Source: an uncultured Acetatifactor sp. (GTDB lineage Bacteria > Bacillota > Clostridia > Lachnospirales > Lachnospiraceae). From it: a stretch of 64,000 nucleotides of DNA. Shown in pieces: positions 29,941-38,419 of this stretch (position 1 is the stretch's first letter; each line of letters begins with the position of its first letter). The translations under genes and the position numbers were made by a program. The DNA is taken from assembly GCA_910585015.1 (NCBI GenBank), contig CAJUCT010000010.1:27501-91500 (forward strand), in the 5' to 3' direction. A model generated the notes under the pieces. That model was not told the origin of the DNA. It searched no databases and saw only the letters and a list, made by a program, of their open reading frames with translations.

Positions 29941-31035
29941 CTACAGATCACTGGCCTGATGACATGGCTTATCCAATGTTTCCATGCTCTCCCGAAATTC
30001 CTCAAAGCTCTTTACACCAGGAGCGGTCATGCACCATTTCCTTAGAATGGCCTCGTCCTGCTCACCGGCAATACCATTGCGGATATTCTCAGGGATCTCC
30101 CCCAGTTGTTCCAAAAAGTCATATATGATCTGCCGCATATTAAAAGCGATTCCTTCGGCCCTTCCTTCAGCGATTCCCTCGGCCCTTCCTTCAGCGATTC
30201 CTTCGGCCCTTCCTTCAACGATTCCTTCGGCCCTTCCTTCAGCGATCCCCTCGGCCTTTCCTATAGCCATACCGATAGCTTTTCCTGCCTCCCGGCCATC
30301 CTCATATGCTTCCTCCCGTTCCACCAAGACCGCTTCATCAAATTTCCACTGTGTGTATAGCATATTTGCCACCTCCGATCCATGATTTTTCATAAACTCC
30401 ACCAGGATTCCCTCTTCTATACAGTCATTCACCGCCTGGGTGATGGCGGCATCCCGGGTCAAGCCCGCTCTCAGGTAGTCCTTGAACTGCTGGATGAACC
30501 AGGAGTACTCGTACATCGGACGGCATTGCTCCAGAAGCTTATGTCCTGAGGGAAGATTGATATTGATCATTTTCACCTCCAATTCTAACATAGGGTGTCC
30601 CATTTTTTCAAGATAGGCATCGGAGAGCCTTAAGATTTTTTCCGGCGGCTGCGGATCCTCGCCATTGTAAAAGACGAAAAACTCCGGGGTGGGTATCTTG
30701 ACCAGCTTGCGCCTGTAAAGCGTTTTCCTGTCCAGCAGTTTCTCCAGAGTGCGTCCCAGATATAAGAGATCCCGCAGGGGCATGTTCTCATTTATTGTGG
30801 ATTGGTGCTCGCTGATGACCAGCACACGGTTCTTTACCGTGAAGGCCAAGTCATTTTTTCTGGCCACAAACAACACTCCTTCCAGTGTCACATATGTAAT
30901 GTCCTCCGGCGCAACATCCTCGTCCGTCAATGCGGCATACAGTTTGGAAGCGTTTTCCGGCTCCCCGAAATACGTTGTAAACGCGCTGTCTTTCACCTCT
31001 CTGTTGGAAATTGCGTTTTCGCTTTCTTTTGCCAT
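29941..31035 (-). CDS. Rpn-type PD-(D/E)XK nuclease/transposase-like protein
   Basis: A 364-residue protein of the Rpn/PD-(D/E)XK nuclease-transposase family. The N-terminal nuclease-like core (about residues 15-160) contains DSAFTTYFG, LVISEHQSTINENMPLRDLLY (acid-x-Gln pattern) and IPTPEFFVFYNG. From about residue 245 comes a run of eight-residue repeats (AEGRAEGI type, about six copies), then a short C-terminal helix region. The DNA for the repeats is a 24-bp tandem array. Such genes occur in many Firmicutes copies and are linked to recombination. It faces the TatD gene. Confidence 0.8.
   Translation of the reverse strand: MAKESENAISNREVKDSAFTTYFGEPENASKLYAALTDEDVAPEDITYVTLEGVLFVARKNDLAFTVKNRVLVISEHQSTINENMPLRDLLYLGRTLEKLLDRKTLYRRKLVKIPTPEFFVFYNGEDPQPPEKILRLSDAYLEKMGHPMLELEVKMININLPSGHKLLEQCRPMYEYSWFIQQFKDYLRAGLTRDAAITQAVNDCIEEGILVEFMKNHGSEVANMLYTQWKFDEAVLVEREEAYEDGREAGKAIGMAIGKAEGIAEGRAEGIVEGRAEGIAEGRAEGIAEGRAEGIAFNMRQIIYDFLEQLGEIPENIRNGIAGEQDEAILRKWCMTAPGVKSFEEFRESMETLDKPCHQASDL
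30148..30260 (-). repeat. 24-bp tandem repeats inside Rpn-type gene
   Basis: Four to five near-identical 24-bp units encode AEGRAEGI/AEGIVEGR octads. Copy number is likely variable by slippage. Confidence 0.85.
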
Positions 31036-31071
31036 GGTCAGGCTCCTCCTTAAAATATTGTAGTAAAAGAA

Positions 31072-31127
31072 AACAGCAGAAAGAATAACGCCTCCAGTTG
31101 AATGAGGTTGTTATTCTTTCTGCTGTT
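31072..31127. other. 18-bp perfect hairpin upstream of Rpn-type gene
   Basis: AACAGCAGAAAGAATAAC (31072-31089) and its exact complement (31110-31127) enclose a 20-base loop with its own short stem (CCTC/GAGG). It lies 37 bases upstream of the Rpn ATG. It could be an attenuator or a relic of a small inverted-repeat insertion. Confidence 0.6.
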
Positions 31128-31212
31128 GTATTTCTTATTATACAAGATATGAGAGACTTGTCAAGATCTGCAACACGAAGAATCCATGCGCAAAGATATA
31201 TGAAAAAAGATC

Positions 31213-31265
31213 TTGACATATATATCGCACTGCGATACTATAAGATATATCGTAGTGCGATATAT
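31213..31265 (+). promoter_or_regulatory. Promoter with PadR-type operator
   Basis: TTGACA (31213-31218), 17-base spacer and TACTAT (31236-31241). Two 18-base arms (31220-31237 and 31248-31265; ATATATCGCACTGCGATA and its near-complement, one mismatch) cover the spacer, -10 and start site. The second gene of the operon is a PadR regulator, so this is likely its autoregulatory operator. Confidence 0.75.
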
Positions 31266-31315
31266 TGAAGTAAGATATATGTGTTGAAGAGATAAAGAAA
31301 AAGGAGATAAAGAAA

Positions 31316-31519
31316 ATGGAGTCAAAGAGAATAGACAGAGTGTGGGCAATGAGCCTGATTGCGGTCGGAATTGCGACGGTAATATTGGCAGGAGCAGGTT
31401 TATTTAGGGCGAGGCTGCCGGATATTGTGGTAAGGGGCATAGGGCTGGCGGATCTGGCTGCACTTTTTACGCTGGCATTTTCTACAGCTAAAAAAATAAT
31501 AAAAAGGAATCAGGTATGA
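31316..31519 (+). CDS. Small two-helix membrane protein
   Basis: A 67-residue protein with two probable membrane helices (MSLIAVGIATVILAGAGLF and VRGIGLADLAALFTLAFST) and a basic tail. AAGGAGA lies upstream. Its stop overlaps the start of the PadR gene (ATGA), so translation is coupled. Function unknown; likely a target of the PadR regulator. Confidence 0.75.
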   Translation: MESKRIDRVWAMSLIAVGIATVILAGAGLFRARLPDIVVRGIGLADLAALFTLAFSTAKKIIKRNQV

Positions 31520-31869
31520 ACATGGAAGAACATATAAAGAAAGTATATGTGCCGATGACAGAGACAGGTTTTTACATTCTGTACTGCCTGCAGGAACCCA
31601 TGCATGGCTATAATATCGTGCAGCAGGTACTGAGGCTGACGGGCGGGGAGATCCGGATCAGCCCCGGTACCATGTATGGCAGTCTGTCGAAGATGGAGAG
31701 GGACGGAGTGATCCGCTTTGTGCGGGAGGAGGAGAAGCGCAAAATTTACCAGATCACCGATTTGGGCAGGGAAGTGCTGGCTCTGGAAATGCGGCGCATA
31801 CGGCGGCTGTATCGGACCGTGGAGGGTATTGGCCCGCAGGAGGCTGAGGCTATGGTGGCAGAAATATAG
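31516..31869 (+). CDS. PadR-family transcriptional regulator
   Basis: A 117-residue winged-helix protein of the PadR type: ETGFYILYCLQEPMHGYNIV, SPGTMYGSLSKMERDGVI (recognition helix and wing) and KRKIYQITDLGREVL, then a C-terminal dimerisation helix. It overlaps the upstream small membrane protein gene by four bases and precedes a DUF2812 protein. The inverted repeat at 31220-31265 is its probable operator. Ligand unknown. Confidence 0.92.
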   Translation: MNMEEHIKKVYVPMTETGFYILYCLQEPMHGYNIVQQVLRLTGGEIRISPGTMYGSLSKMERDGVIRFVREEEKRKIYQITDLGREVLALEMRRIRRLYRTVEGIGPQEAEAMVAEI

Positions 31870-31983
31870 CCTGCAAAAAGAAAGGCAAGAGAAAATTTCC
31901 ACGGCGGGTTCATGGAGATTCGTCACCGGCTTGCGGATTTGCCGGGAATCTATATTACGCTGATTAGGAGGGGCGACAGGATT

Positions 31984-32526
31984 ATGTGTGATACAATTAA
32001 GAGAATACGGATATTTACCATAGCGGATTTCAAGGAGGAAGAGGAGTGGCTTACGGAGATGCACCGGCTGGGCTGGAAATTGTCCGGCATGACGCCTCCC
32101 TGCTTTTTTTACTTTGAGAGGTGCGAACCGGAGGAGGTGGTTTACCAGTTGGATTTCCGCAACAGGCGGGAAGGAGACGGGGCAGAGTACCGGCAGATGT
32201 TCCGGGATTGCGGCTGGGAGTATGTGGACAGCTGCATGAGCTTTCACTATTTTCGAAAGCCAGTCTCCCAGATGGAGAGGATGGAAGAGATTTTCAGTGA
32301 TAATGCCTCCCGGATAGACTTTATGGGCAGGATCTGGAAGTGGAGGATGATGCCGATATTTGTGATACTTTTCGGATGTATTCTGCCCCAGATATATCAG
32401 GGCATCACGAAAAGGATTCCCATGGATGCTTTTTTCTGGATATTTGTGATGATGCTTCTGCTGTATTTGCGCCTGATTCTCCATGTTGGTATCAAGTTCT
32501 TTCGGATGCGGCGCAGTCTAAAATAG
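31984..32526 (+). CDS. DUF2812 membrane protein
   Basis: A 180-residue protein whose N-terminal domain (about 1-105, EEEEWLTEMHRLGWKLSG, FDF..) matches DUF2812, followed by two membrane helices (MMPIFVILFGCILPQIY and AFFWIFVMMLLLYLRLIL) and a basic tail. DUF2812 genes regularly follow PadR regulators, as here. The start at 31984 has AGGAGGGG about 10 bases upstream; an ATG at 31912 lacks a good site. Function unknown. Confidence 0.8.
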   Translation: MCDTIKRIRIFTIADFKEEEEWLTEMHRLGWKLSGMTPPCFFYFERCEPEEVVYQLDFRNRREGDGAEYRQMFRDCGWEYVDSCMSFHYFRKPVSQMERMEEIFSDNASRIDFMGRIWKWRMMPIFVILFGCILPQIYQGITKRIPMDAFFWIFVMMLLLYLRLILHVGIKFFRMRRSLK

Positions 32527-32952
32527 AGCCGATGGCAAGAATACAGATAAAATGCGGGTATGACAAAGCATTGATGCATATAAGCGGGCAGAAAATATCG
32601 CTTATTTGCCACCTGGAATATATGTTTGACAAGGCGGGGCGGATCTGAAAATGTGCCAAAAGTACGCGCAATACAGAAAGAAAACCTTTGTTGAAAAAAG
32701 GATTGCACGAAAAAAAGTTATTTAGTGCGGCATTTATGGTTTACATGAGAGGAACGGGGTTTTATAATGGGTCTGGACACAGGAATGGACAGCTTAAGCG
32801 AGGCGGACCATTCTTGCGGGAGAGCCGTTTCCAATAGAACAGGCGGCGAAAAAATACATCCGCGGAACGAAGCAGGTTTGGATGCCGCGCATCCAAATAC
32901 TGATTGACGCGATATCGCAGGTTCGTCTGCGATATATGAGAAAGGAGTAAAC
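32527..32952. other. Intergenic region with one copy of a two-hairpin repeat
   Basis: No gene can be supported in most of it. At 32876-32940 lies a copy of the dispersed repeat also found at 53937 and 54011: TTTGGATG..CATCCAAATAC, a short spacer, and an ATCGCAG..CTGCGAT stem, ending just before the ribosome site of the ABC ATPase gene. Confidence 0.6.
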
Positions 32953-33951
32953 ATGTCATTAGAAGTGAAGAACCTAACAAAAAAGTACGGGGAGAAGACG
33001 GTGGTGGACGGTTTGTCCTTTACGTTGGAAAAACCCGGCGTCTATGCGTTATTGGGAACCAACGGCGCAGGCAAGACCACATCCATCCGCATGATCCTGG
33101 GGATGCTGGCCTGCGACGGCGGCCAGGTGCTGTGGCAGGGAAAGCCCATGGACGCCATGCATATGAATGTGGGCTATCTGGCGGAGGAGAGGGGATTGTA
33201 TCCCAAATATGAGTTGATGGATCAGCTGCTGTATTTTGCCAAGCTAAAGGGTGTACCCAGAGATACCGCTAAAGAGAGAATTTCCTACTGGGCGGGACGT
33301 CTGGAGGTGGAGGAATATCTGTATCCCTCCAAAGCCAAAGGGAAAAAGGCGGAGAAGCCCAAGATGGCGGATCAGCTTTCCAAAGGCAACCAGCAGAAGA
33401 TCCAGCTGATGGCGGCGCTGCTGTCGGAGCCGGAACTGCTGATCCTGGATGAGCCCCTGAGCGGCCTGGACCCAGTGAACACGGATCTGTTCAAGGGGAT
33501 CATCCGGGAGGAGATGGAAAAAGGGAAATACCTGATTATGTCCTCTCATCAGATGGCCACCATTGAGGAATTCTGCGAGGACATCACGATCCTGAACAGG
33601 GGTAAGACTGTTCTGCAGGGGAATCTGAATGAGATTAAGAGGAGTTATGGACGGGTGAACATGTTTATAAAATGTGATCAGCCATTTGAGGATATCATCG
33701 AAAGACATGCCCTGCCCATTATCAATGACACTCCTGACGGAAAGCAGTTGAAAGTGAGCGGCGAGGGGCAGGCTCTGGATTTTTTGCAGGATCTGTTAAA
33801 GGAGCGGCGCCAGGTGGTGAAGTTTGAACTGCGGGAGCCTTCCCTGCATGAAATCTTTATAGAGAAAGCGGGAACCGCCCAGGAGGAAGAGGCGTCCGAT
33901 GCCGCGGACAGCCAGAAGGCGGAGAACGGAGGCAGTCATGAAGAGAAATGA
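32953..33951 (+). CDS. ABC transporter ATP-binding protein (NatA-like)
   Basis: A 332-residue ATPase with Walker A GTNGAGKTT near residue 36, a Q-loop region, signature LSKGNQQKIQ near 138 and Walker B LLILDEPLSGLDP near 158. The extended C-terminal domain (GRVNMFIKC..HEIFIEK) is typical of ABC-2 type exporters such as the Na+ efflux ATPase NatA. It overlaps the first permease gene by 14 bases. Substrate unknown. Confidence 0.93.
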   Translation: MSLEVKNLTKKYGEKTVVDGLSFTLEKPGVYALLGTNGAGKTTSIRMILGMLACDGGQVLWQGKPMDAMHMNVGYLAEERGLYPKYELMDQLLYFAKLKGVPRDTAKERISYWAGRLEVEEYLYPSKAKGKKAEKPKMADQLSKGNQQKIQLMAALLSEPELLILDEPLSGLDPVNTDLFKGIIREEMEKGKYLIMSSHQMATIEEFCEDITILNRGKTVLQGNLNEIKRSYGRVNMFIKCDQPFEDIIERHALPIINDTPDGKQLKVSGEGQALDFLQDLLKERRQVVKFELREPSLHEIFIEKAGTAQEEEASDAADSQKAENGGSHEEK

Positions 33952-35329
33952 GTATGCGGGCTGGAAGGAAGTATTTATCTTCTCGCTCAGACAGGAGATA
34001 AAGCAGAAGTCCTTCAGAGGCTTTCTGATACTGATGTGCCTGGTCATTCTGGCCGTCATGCCGGTGAGCGCATGGCTGCAGCGCAGGGACCAGGAACAGA
34101 TAAAAGCCACAGAGGTGAGCCGTCTTACCGTTTATGACGAAACGGGACTGGGAATTGATTACAGCCACGCCCTGGAGGGGGAGCGTTACAGCGGCGTACA
34201 GGTGACGGAGGCTTCGGGAGATAGTTTTGTGTCCCATGTGGAGGCTCTGGAAGAAAGTCAGGACAGCACGGAGATGGTGGTGCGCGTGACCTATGAGGAG
34301 GCGGGGTATTTTAGCCTGACTTTTGTGAAGGCGGCCACAGCGGACTTGAAGGATAAGGACTGTGAACAGCTTTCACAGGATTTTGAGAATTTTTTTCTGG
34401 ATGCGCGGATACGGGTGGTGGATGTGGATCAGGAACAGCTTGACTTTATCAACCAGCCTGTGACGAGCCGGGTGGAGCACACCACCCAGGAGGGGGAGAT
34501 TACTCCCGAGGAGGACGGGGAAGGTATCTCCATGTCCGAGTATTATGTGCTGCTGGCGGGGATCGTCATCGTCTTGATGATTGTCAACATGGGCGGCGGG
34601 CAGATTGCCCTGTCCATTGTGACGGAGAAGAGCACCAAAGTGGTGGAATATCTGATGATCAATGTGCGGCCCATGGCGCTGATAGTGGGAAAGATCCTGG
34701 CGGCGCTGACCACAGTGTTGATACAGTTTGCCGCCTGTGGTGTCAGCTATCTGCTCTCCAGGGAAATCGCTAAACTGATCTTTGGAACTGCCCAGAGCGG
34801 CGCCGAGGCAGAGCAGAAGTCCGGGATCATGGAATTGTTTGCCCATGTCAATGGGGGGACTCTGCTGCTGGCGGCAGTAATGATTCTTGTGGGGGTGTTG
34901 TTTTTCAGTATTGTGGCAGGATTGGCGGGAGCCTCTGTCAGCAAGATGGAGGAGATGGCGGAGGGCCTCAAGCTCTATCAGATGCTGCTGGTGGTGGGAT
35001 CCTATGTGGGGATTTTTCTGTGTATCATGCAGATGATGGGCAAGGTCAGCGATGTGGTGGTAAATATCTGCTGCATCCTGCCTCTGTCGGCCCCCTTTGT
35101 TCTGCCGGCCAATCTGCTGCTGGGAAAAGTGGGTGTGGTTACGGGCCTGGTGAGCCTGGCGGTGGTGACGGTATGCACGGCGGCGCTGTTTTCCTTTACC
35201 GCCAAGGTGTATGAGTCCATGATTTTTTATAACGGCAATGTATTAAAATTGAAAGATATCCTGCAGATTGCAAAAAACCGCCGGGTGGCTGCGGAAAGCG
35301 TGGGAAAGGAGGGAGGACATCATGAATAA
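33938..35329 (+). CDS. ABC-2 type permease (NatB-like), first subunit
   Basis: A 463-residue membrane protein with one N-terminal helix, an extracellular domain of about 150 residues, then five to six C-terminal helices (YYVLLAGIVIVLMIVNMGGGQ.. onward), as in ABC2_membrane_3/NatB proteins. ISIVTEKSTKVVEYLM is the usual cytoplasmic coupling segment. The start at 33938 follows CGGAGGC and lies within the ATPase gene end. It overlaps the second permease by eight bases; the two probably form a heterodimer. Confidence 0.9.
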   Translation: MKRNEYAGWKEVFIFSLRQEIKQKSFRGFLILMCLVILAVMPVSAWLQRRDQEQIKATEVSRLTVYDETGLGIDYSHALEGERYSGVQVTEASGDSFVSHVEALEESQDSTEMVVRVTYEEAGYFSLTFVKAATADLKDKDCEQLSQDFENFFLDARIRVVDVDQEQLDFINQPVTSRVEHTTQEGEITPEEDGEGISMSEYYVLLAGIVIVLMIVNMGGGQIALSIVTEKSTKVVEYLMINVRPMALIVGKILAALTTVLIQFAACGVSYLLSREIAKLIFGTAQSGAEAEQKSGIMELFAHVNGGTLLLAAVMILVGVLFFSIVAGLAGASVSKMEEMAEGLKLYQMLLVVGSYVGIFLCIMQMMGKVSDVVVNICCILPLSAPFVLPANLLLGKVGVVTGLVSLAVVTVCTAALFSFTAKVYESMIFYNGNVLKLKDILQIAKNRRVAAESVGKEGGHHE

Positions 35330-36653
35330 AGGAATGTTCAGCGGTTGGCGGGATGTGTTCCTGTTTACCCTCAGGCAGGCCACAGGGAAAAAGTTTCGAA
35401 GCGTAACAATAGGGCTGGCCCTGGTGATGTTGGCGGCTGGGGTGGCTGTCAGTACCATCATGGCATTTGTCCAGAAAAAAGAGGACGGCAAGCTCTCTCC
35501 TATAGGGCAGGTATATGTAGCGGACAACAGCGAGTTGGATGTATTATATCTGGAGGGCTTCGGGGAGAGATATGGGGAGACTTTCCCGGATATCTCCTTT
35601 GTGGAGGCCCAGCAGCCGGTGGAAGAACTGGCCGTGACGCTGGGAGAGCAGGAGCCGGAGAGTGTGATCCTGGAGATTGGACGATCCGCGGAGGGGTATC
35701 TGCTGACAGTGGTATTGCCCTACGGCAGTGAGATAGACAAGGAGGATGCTGAGGATCTGTGTGAGGCTTTCGCGTCTGTCATGGAGCAGAGCAAGCTGCT
35801 TTCCTCGGGCATACCCATGGAAAAACTGGTATTGGCCATGAGCGGTGTGCAGTCCAGCCAGCTGGATGCCGGGGAGGAAGAGCGCAGCATTGGGGAACAG
35901 AAGGTGGCTATGCTCGCTCCTATGCTCATCATATTTTTCATGTATTTTATGACGCTGATGTACGGTATGAGCGTGGGCAATGCCGTCAGTGTGGAGAAGT
36001 GTTCCAAGCTGATGGAGATGATGCTCACGCTGACCAGGCCCTATGGGCTGATTTTTGGCAAGGTTCTGGCAATCACCGTGACGGCCATCAGTCAGATTCT
36101 GCTTTGGATCGGCTGTCTGGTGGGAGGATTTTTCCTGGGGCACGGAATTGCGGGGGCGGTAATCTATCCGGATTATCACAATGTGCTGCTGGAAATATTT
36201 ATCCTGCTCAAGGGCCAGGTGGGCAGCACGGCCTTTACCCCTGGGGCCATGACGCTGGCGGTATTTACACTATGTCTGGCTTTCCTGTTCTATTGCATGT
36301 TGGCGGGGCTTATCGCCTCCTTTGCCAGCAAGGCGGAGGAACTGGGCCAAGTCATGAGCTTTTACCAGCTTGCCATGATTGCCGGGTTCTTTGGCTCCTA
36401 TATGCTTCCCCTGCAGGAGAAGGATTGGATCAACACAATCCTGCGGATCGTACCGCTCACCAGCGCCTATATGCTGCCGGGAGATATCCTGGTGGGCAAT
36501 GTGACGATGCCGGAAGGACTGCTTTTTGTGGCGGTACTGATGGTGTTTACCGCTGCTTTAGTGGTACTTACCGGCCGGATCTACCGGAACCAATTGTTCT
36601 ACCGCGGCAAGAGTCTGAAGGAGCGGCTGCACCGGAAGGCGAAAGAAGCGTAG
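35322..36653 (+). CDS. ABC-2 type permease, second subunit
   Basis: A 443-residue paralogue of the preceding permease with the same layout: N-terminal helix near residues 28-45, extracellular domain, then about six helices. The coupling segment reads VSVEKCSKLMEMMLTLTRPYGLIFGK. The ATG at 35322 has GGGAGGA upstream and overlaps the previous stop. The tail is basic. The operon ends at the terminator at 36710. Confidence 0.9.
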   Translation: MNKGMFSGWRDVFLFTLRQATGKKFRSVTIGLALVMLAAGVAVSTIMAFVQKKEDGKLSPIGQVYVADNSELDVLYLEGFGERYGETFPDISFVEAQQPVEELAVTLGEQEPESVILEIGRSAEGYLLTVVLPYGSEIDKEDAEDLCEAFASVMEQSKLLSSGIPMEKLVLAMSGVQSSQLDAGEEERSIGEQKVAMLAPMLIIFFMYFMTLMYGMSVGNAVSVEKCSKLMEMMLTLTRPYGLIFGKVLAITVTAISQILLWIGCLVGGFFLGHGIAGAVIYPDYHNVLLEIFILLKGQVGSTAFTPGAMTLAVFTLCLAFLFYCMLAGLIASFASKAEELGQVMSFYQLAMIAGFFGSYMLPLQEKDWINTILRIVPLTSAYMLPGDILVGNVTMPEGLLFVAVLMVFTAALVVLTGRIYRNQLFYRGKSLKERLHRKAKEA

Positions 36654-36709
36654 GATAAGACGGGTCCTGTTGAAGTGGGCATACATGAGCAGCCATATGA
36701 GGATATAGG

Positions 36710-36752
36710 AAAAGCCCCGGGGCATGGATGTGCCCTTGGGGCTTTTCTATAT
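36710..36752 (+). terminator. Terminator after ABC exporter operon
   Basis: AAAAGCCCC..GGGGCTTTT with an inner GGGCA..TGCCC stem, followed by CTAT; the flanking A and T runs would also serve the opposite strand. Confidence 0.85.
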
Positions 36753-36862
36753 CTTGCGGCGCAGGGGTTATCTTGCGTTATGTAAAGTATGTATGCGTAG
36801 GGCGAACAAATGTATTGTGTAGAAAGAAAAGACAGAAAAAAGCTAAATTTATCAAAAAGTAT

Positions 36863-36890
36863 TTGACAAATGCGCCAAAGTGAATATAAT
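36863..36890 (+). promoter_or_regulatory. Strong sigma-A promoter of mini-gene
   Basis: TTGACA (36863-36868), 16-base spacer, TATAAT (36885-36890): both hexamers are consensus. Confidence 0.85.
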
Positions 36891-36933
36891 TAGGAGAAAG
36901 CACCGCAGTGCGGGTGGGAAAGGAGAGCATGGT

Positions 36934-37080
36934 ATGAGACAGTCTTGGGGATATCAGAATAGTGGATTTTTGATGCAGTCCGCCGGTGAGCCGTCTGTCT
37001 TTTTTGCGTATTCCTGTTTTGGGGAACCGACCGTGCAGATACCTATTCCTGCCAAATTACTGATATCAGAATCTCCCTGA
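36934..37080 (+). CDS. 48-residue peptide of unknown function
   Basis: ATG with AAAGGAG 9 bases upstream, ending in TGA. The peptide (MRQSWGYQNSGFLMQSAGEP.., one Cys, Pro/Ile-rich C-terminus) has no signal peptide or membrane helix. It has its own consensus promoter about 45 bases upstream and a terminator 35 bases downstream, so a transcript of about 250 bases is expected. The message could alternatively act as a small RNA. Not recognised. Confidence 0.5.
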   Translation: MRQSWGYQNSGFLMQSAGEPSVFFAYSCFGEPTVQIPIPAKLLISESP

Positions 37081-37114
37081 AGAGGGAAGTGAATCTGGGA
37101 AGCATGTATTTTAG

Positions 37115-37148
37115 GGTATCTGTATAGACGTATACAGGTGCCTTTTTT
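37115..37148 (+). terminator. Terminator of mini-gene
   Basis: GGTATCTGTAT pairs with GTATACAGGTGCC over 11 positions (two G-T), followed by six T residues. Confidence 0.8.
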
Positions 37149-37352
37149 GTTTCCTAGGGACGGAGGCGCGCAGGCCGTCCCAAAGCTTGAAAGCGTACCT
37201 TTGCCCGATGGGTGGAGTATCATCTGTTGACCTGTGAGCGTCAGGATCTGATCGGGGCTACGAATCACAGCCTGGATATTTTGCAGAAAAAATAAGCACA
37301 TGGAAAAGGCACCCCACTGCGGGGGGCGGAACTTTTAATAAGGAGAGATTGT

Positions 37353-37889
37353 ATGAATACACCTATTTTGGAGACAGAGAGATTGATTTTGCGGCCTATC
37401 ACGCTGGCGGATGCCGAGGAGATATTCCGCAATTGGACCAGCGACCCGGACGTGGCCAGGTATATGGCCTACAGTACCCATGAAAATGTGGGAGTCACCC
37501 AGGAGTGGCTCCGGATGGTGGAGGCCAACAGGGGGTTGCCCACCAACTTTGACTGGGGGTTCGCGAGAAAGAGTGACGGCAGGCTCATCGGCAGCGGCGG
37601 CATATATTATAAGGAAGATTCGGGTATGTTCGAGTTGGGTTACAACATCATGAAGGAATGCTGGCATCAGGGCTATACCACCGAGGCCGCCCGGGAGATG
37701 GTGCGCTTTGCCGTAGAGGAACTGGGCCAGACCCGGCTTAGCTGTAACCATGTGGTGGAGAATGTAAACTCAGGTAAAGTTATGATGAAGGTGGGCTTTC
37801 ACCGGATTGGGAAGAGACCATGGGTGAGCCTTGACGGTACGAAGCAAGGGGAGTGTTATGTGTACCTGTATGAGAAAGATGTAAAATAA
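37353..37889 (+). CDS. GNAT N-acetyltransferase (RimJ/RimL type)
   Basis: A 178-residue acetyltransferase of the RimJ/RimL branch, which acetylates protein N-termini or small amines using acetyl-CoA. Visible family segments are ETERLILRPITLADAEEIF, the strand FELGYNIMKECWHQGYTTEA (acetyl-CoA loop region Q-G-Y-T-T-E-A) and CNHVVENVNSGKVMMKVGF. AAGGAGAG precedes the ATG. Substrate unknown. Confidence 0.92.
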   Translation: MNTPILETERLILRPITLADAEEIFRNWTSDPDVARYMAYSTHENVGVTQEWLRMVEANRGLPTNFDWGFARKSDGRLIGSGGIYYKEDSGMFELGYNIMKECWHQGYTTEAAREMVRFAVEELGQTRLSCNHVVENVNSGKVMMKVGFHRIGKRPWVSLDGTKQGECYVYLYEKDVK

Positions 37890-37898
37890 ATTATAATA

Positions 37899-37947
37899 AG
37901 CCCTGCTCCTTGTCTTTCGTATAAGGAGCAGGGGCTGTTCCGTTTTG
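37899..37947 (+). terminator. Terminator after acetyltransferase
   Basis: AGCCCTGCTCCTT pairs with AAGGAGCAGGGGCT; T-rich sequence (GTTCCGTTTTGTTT) follows. Confidence 0.8.
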
Positions 37948-37981
37948 TTTCCTCTGGCAACAGCGCTTAAGCCAGGGGCTT

Positions 37982-38419
37982 GCGGATCGGTCATCCTATT
38001 TTAACAACGATGCCTATCCCTGTCTGCAGAGAGCATTCTCCGATGACTTCGCGCAGGCAATGACTTCCTATATCCGTCAGGAGGACGGCAGCTATATCAG
38101 CGGCATCTATGGTATCAACCTGGCAACCTTCTATGAGGATACCAGAGGTTATATGTACCGTGAGGAACTGCGCAAGAAGTATAATTGCGCTCCCATCACG
38201 AATGAGGCCAGCCTGCTGGAGTTCGTGAAGACCGTGCCGGAGAATGAAGAGGGAATGATAGGCGTGAGTCTTTGGAACTTCTTTCGTATGGACTCCCCCT
38301 GGTATTCCGCAAAGCATGACCATGTGTTCACACAGGATAATGTAAATGTTCTGGGCGATCAGACCTGGGTATGGCGGCCGCAGAGATGCGGCTGTCCCTA
38401 TGCAATTATTCCAGTTTGA
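37982..38419 (+). pseudogene. Fragment of extracellular solute-binding protein
   Basis: An open frame with protein-like sequence (SSYFNNDAYPCLQRAFSDDF, SGIYGINLATFYEDTRGYMY, GVSLWNFFRMDSPWYSAKHD) that resembles part of a sugar/peptide ABC transporter lipoprotein of the DUF3502-like kind. It lacks a start region, signal peptide and the second half; the match ends around 38374, where the convergent P47-like gene begins. It is a decayed remnant. Confidence 0.6.

Noticed and set aside
29936..29950. Extra phage operator (CTTGTGCTACAG) in the chromosome
   Set aside because: One mismatch in the right arm and outside the prophage, at the end of the tatD gene; likely chance.
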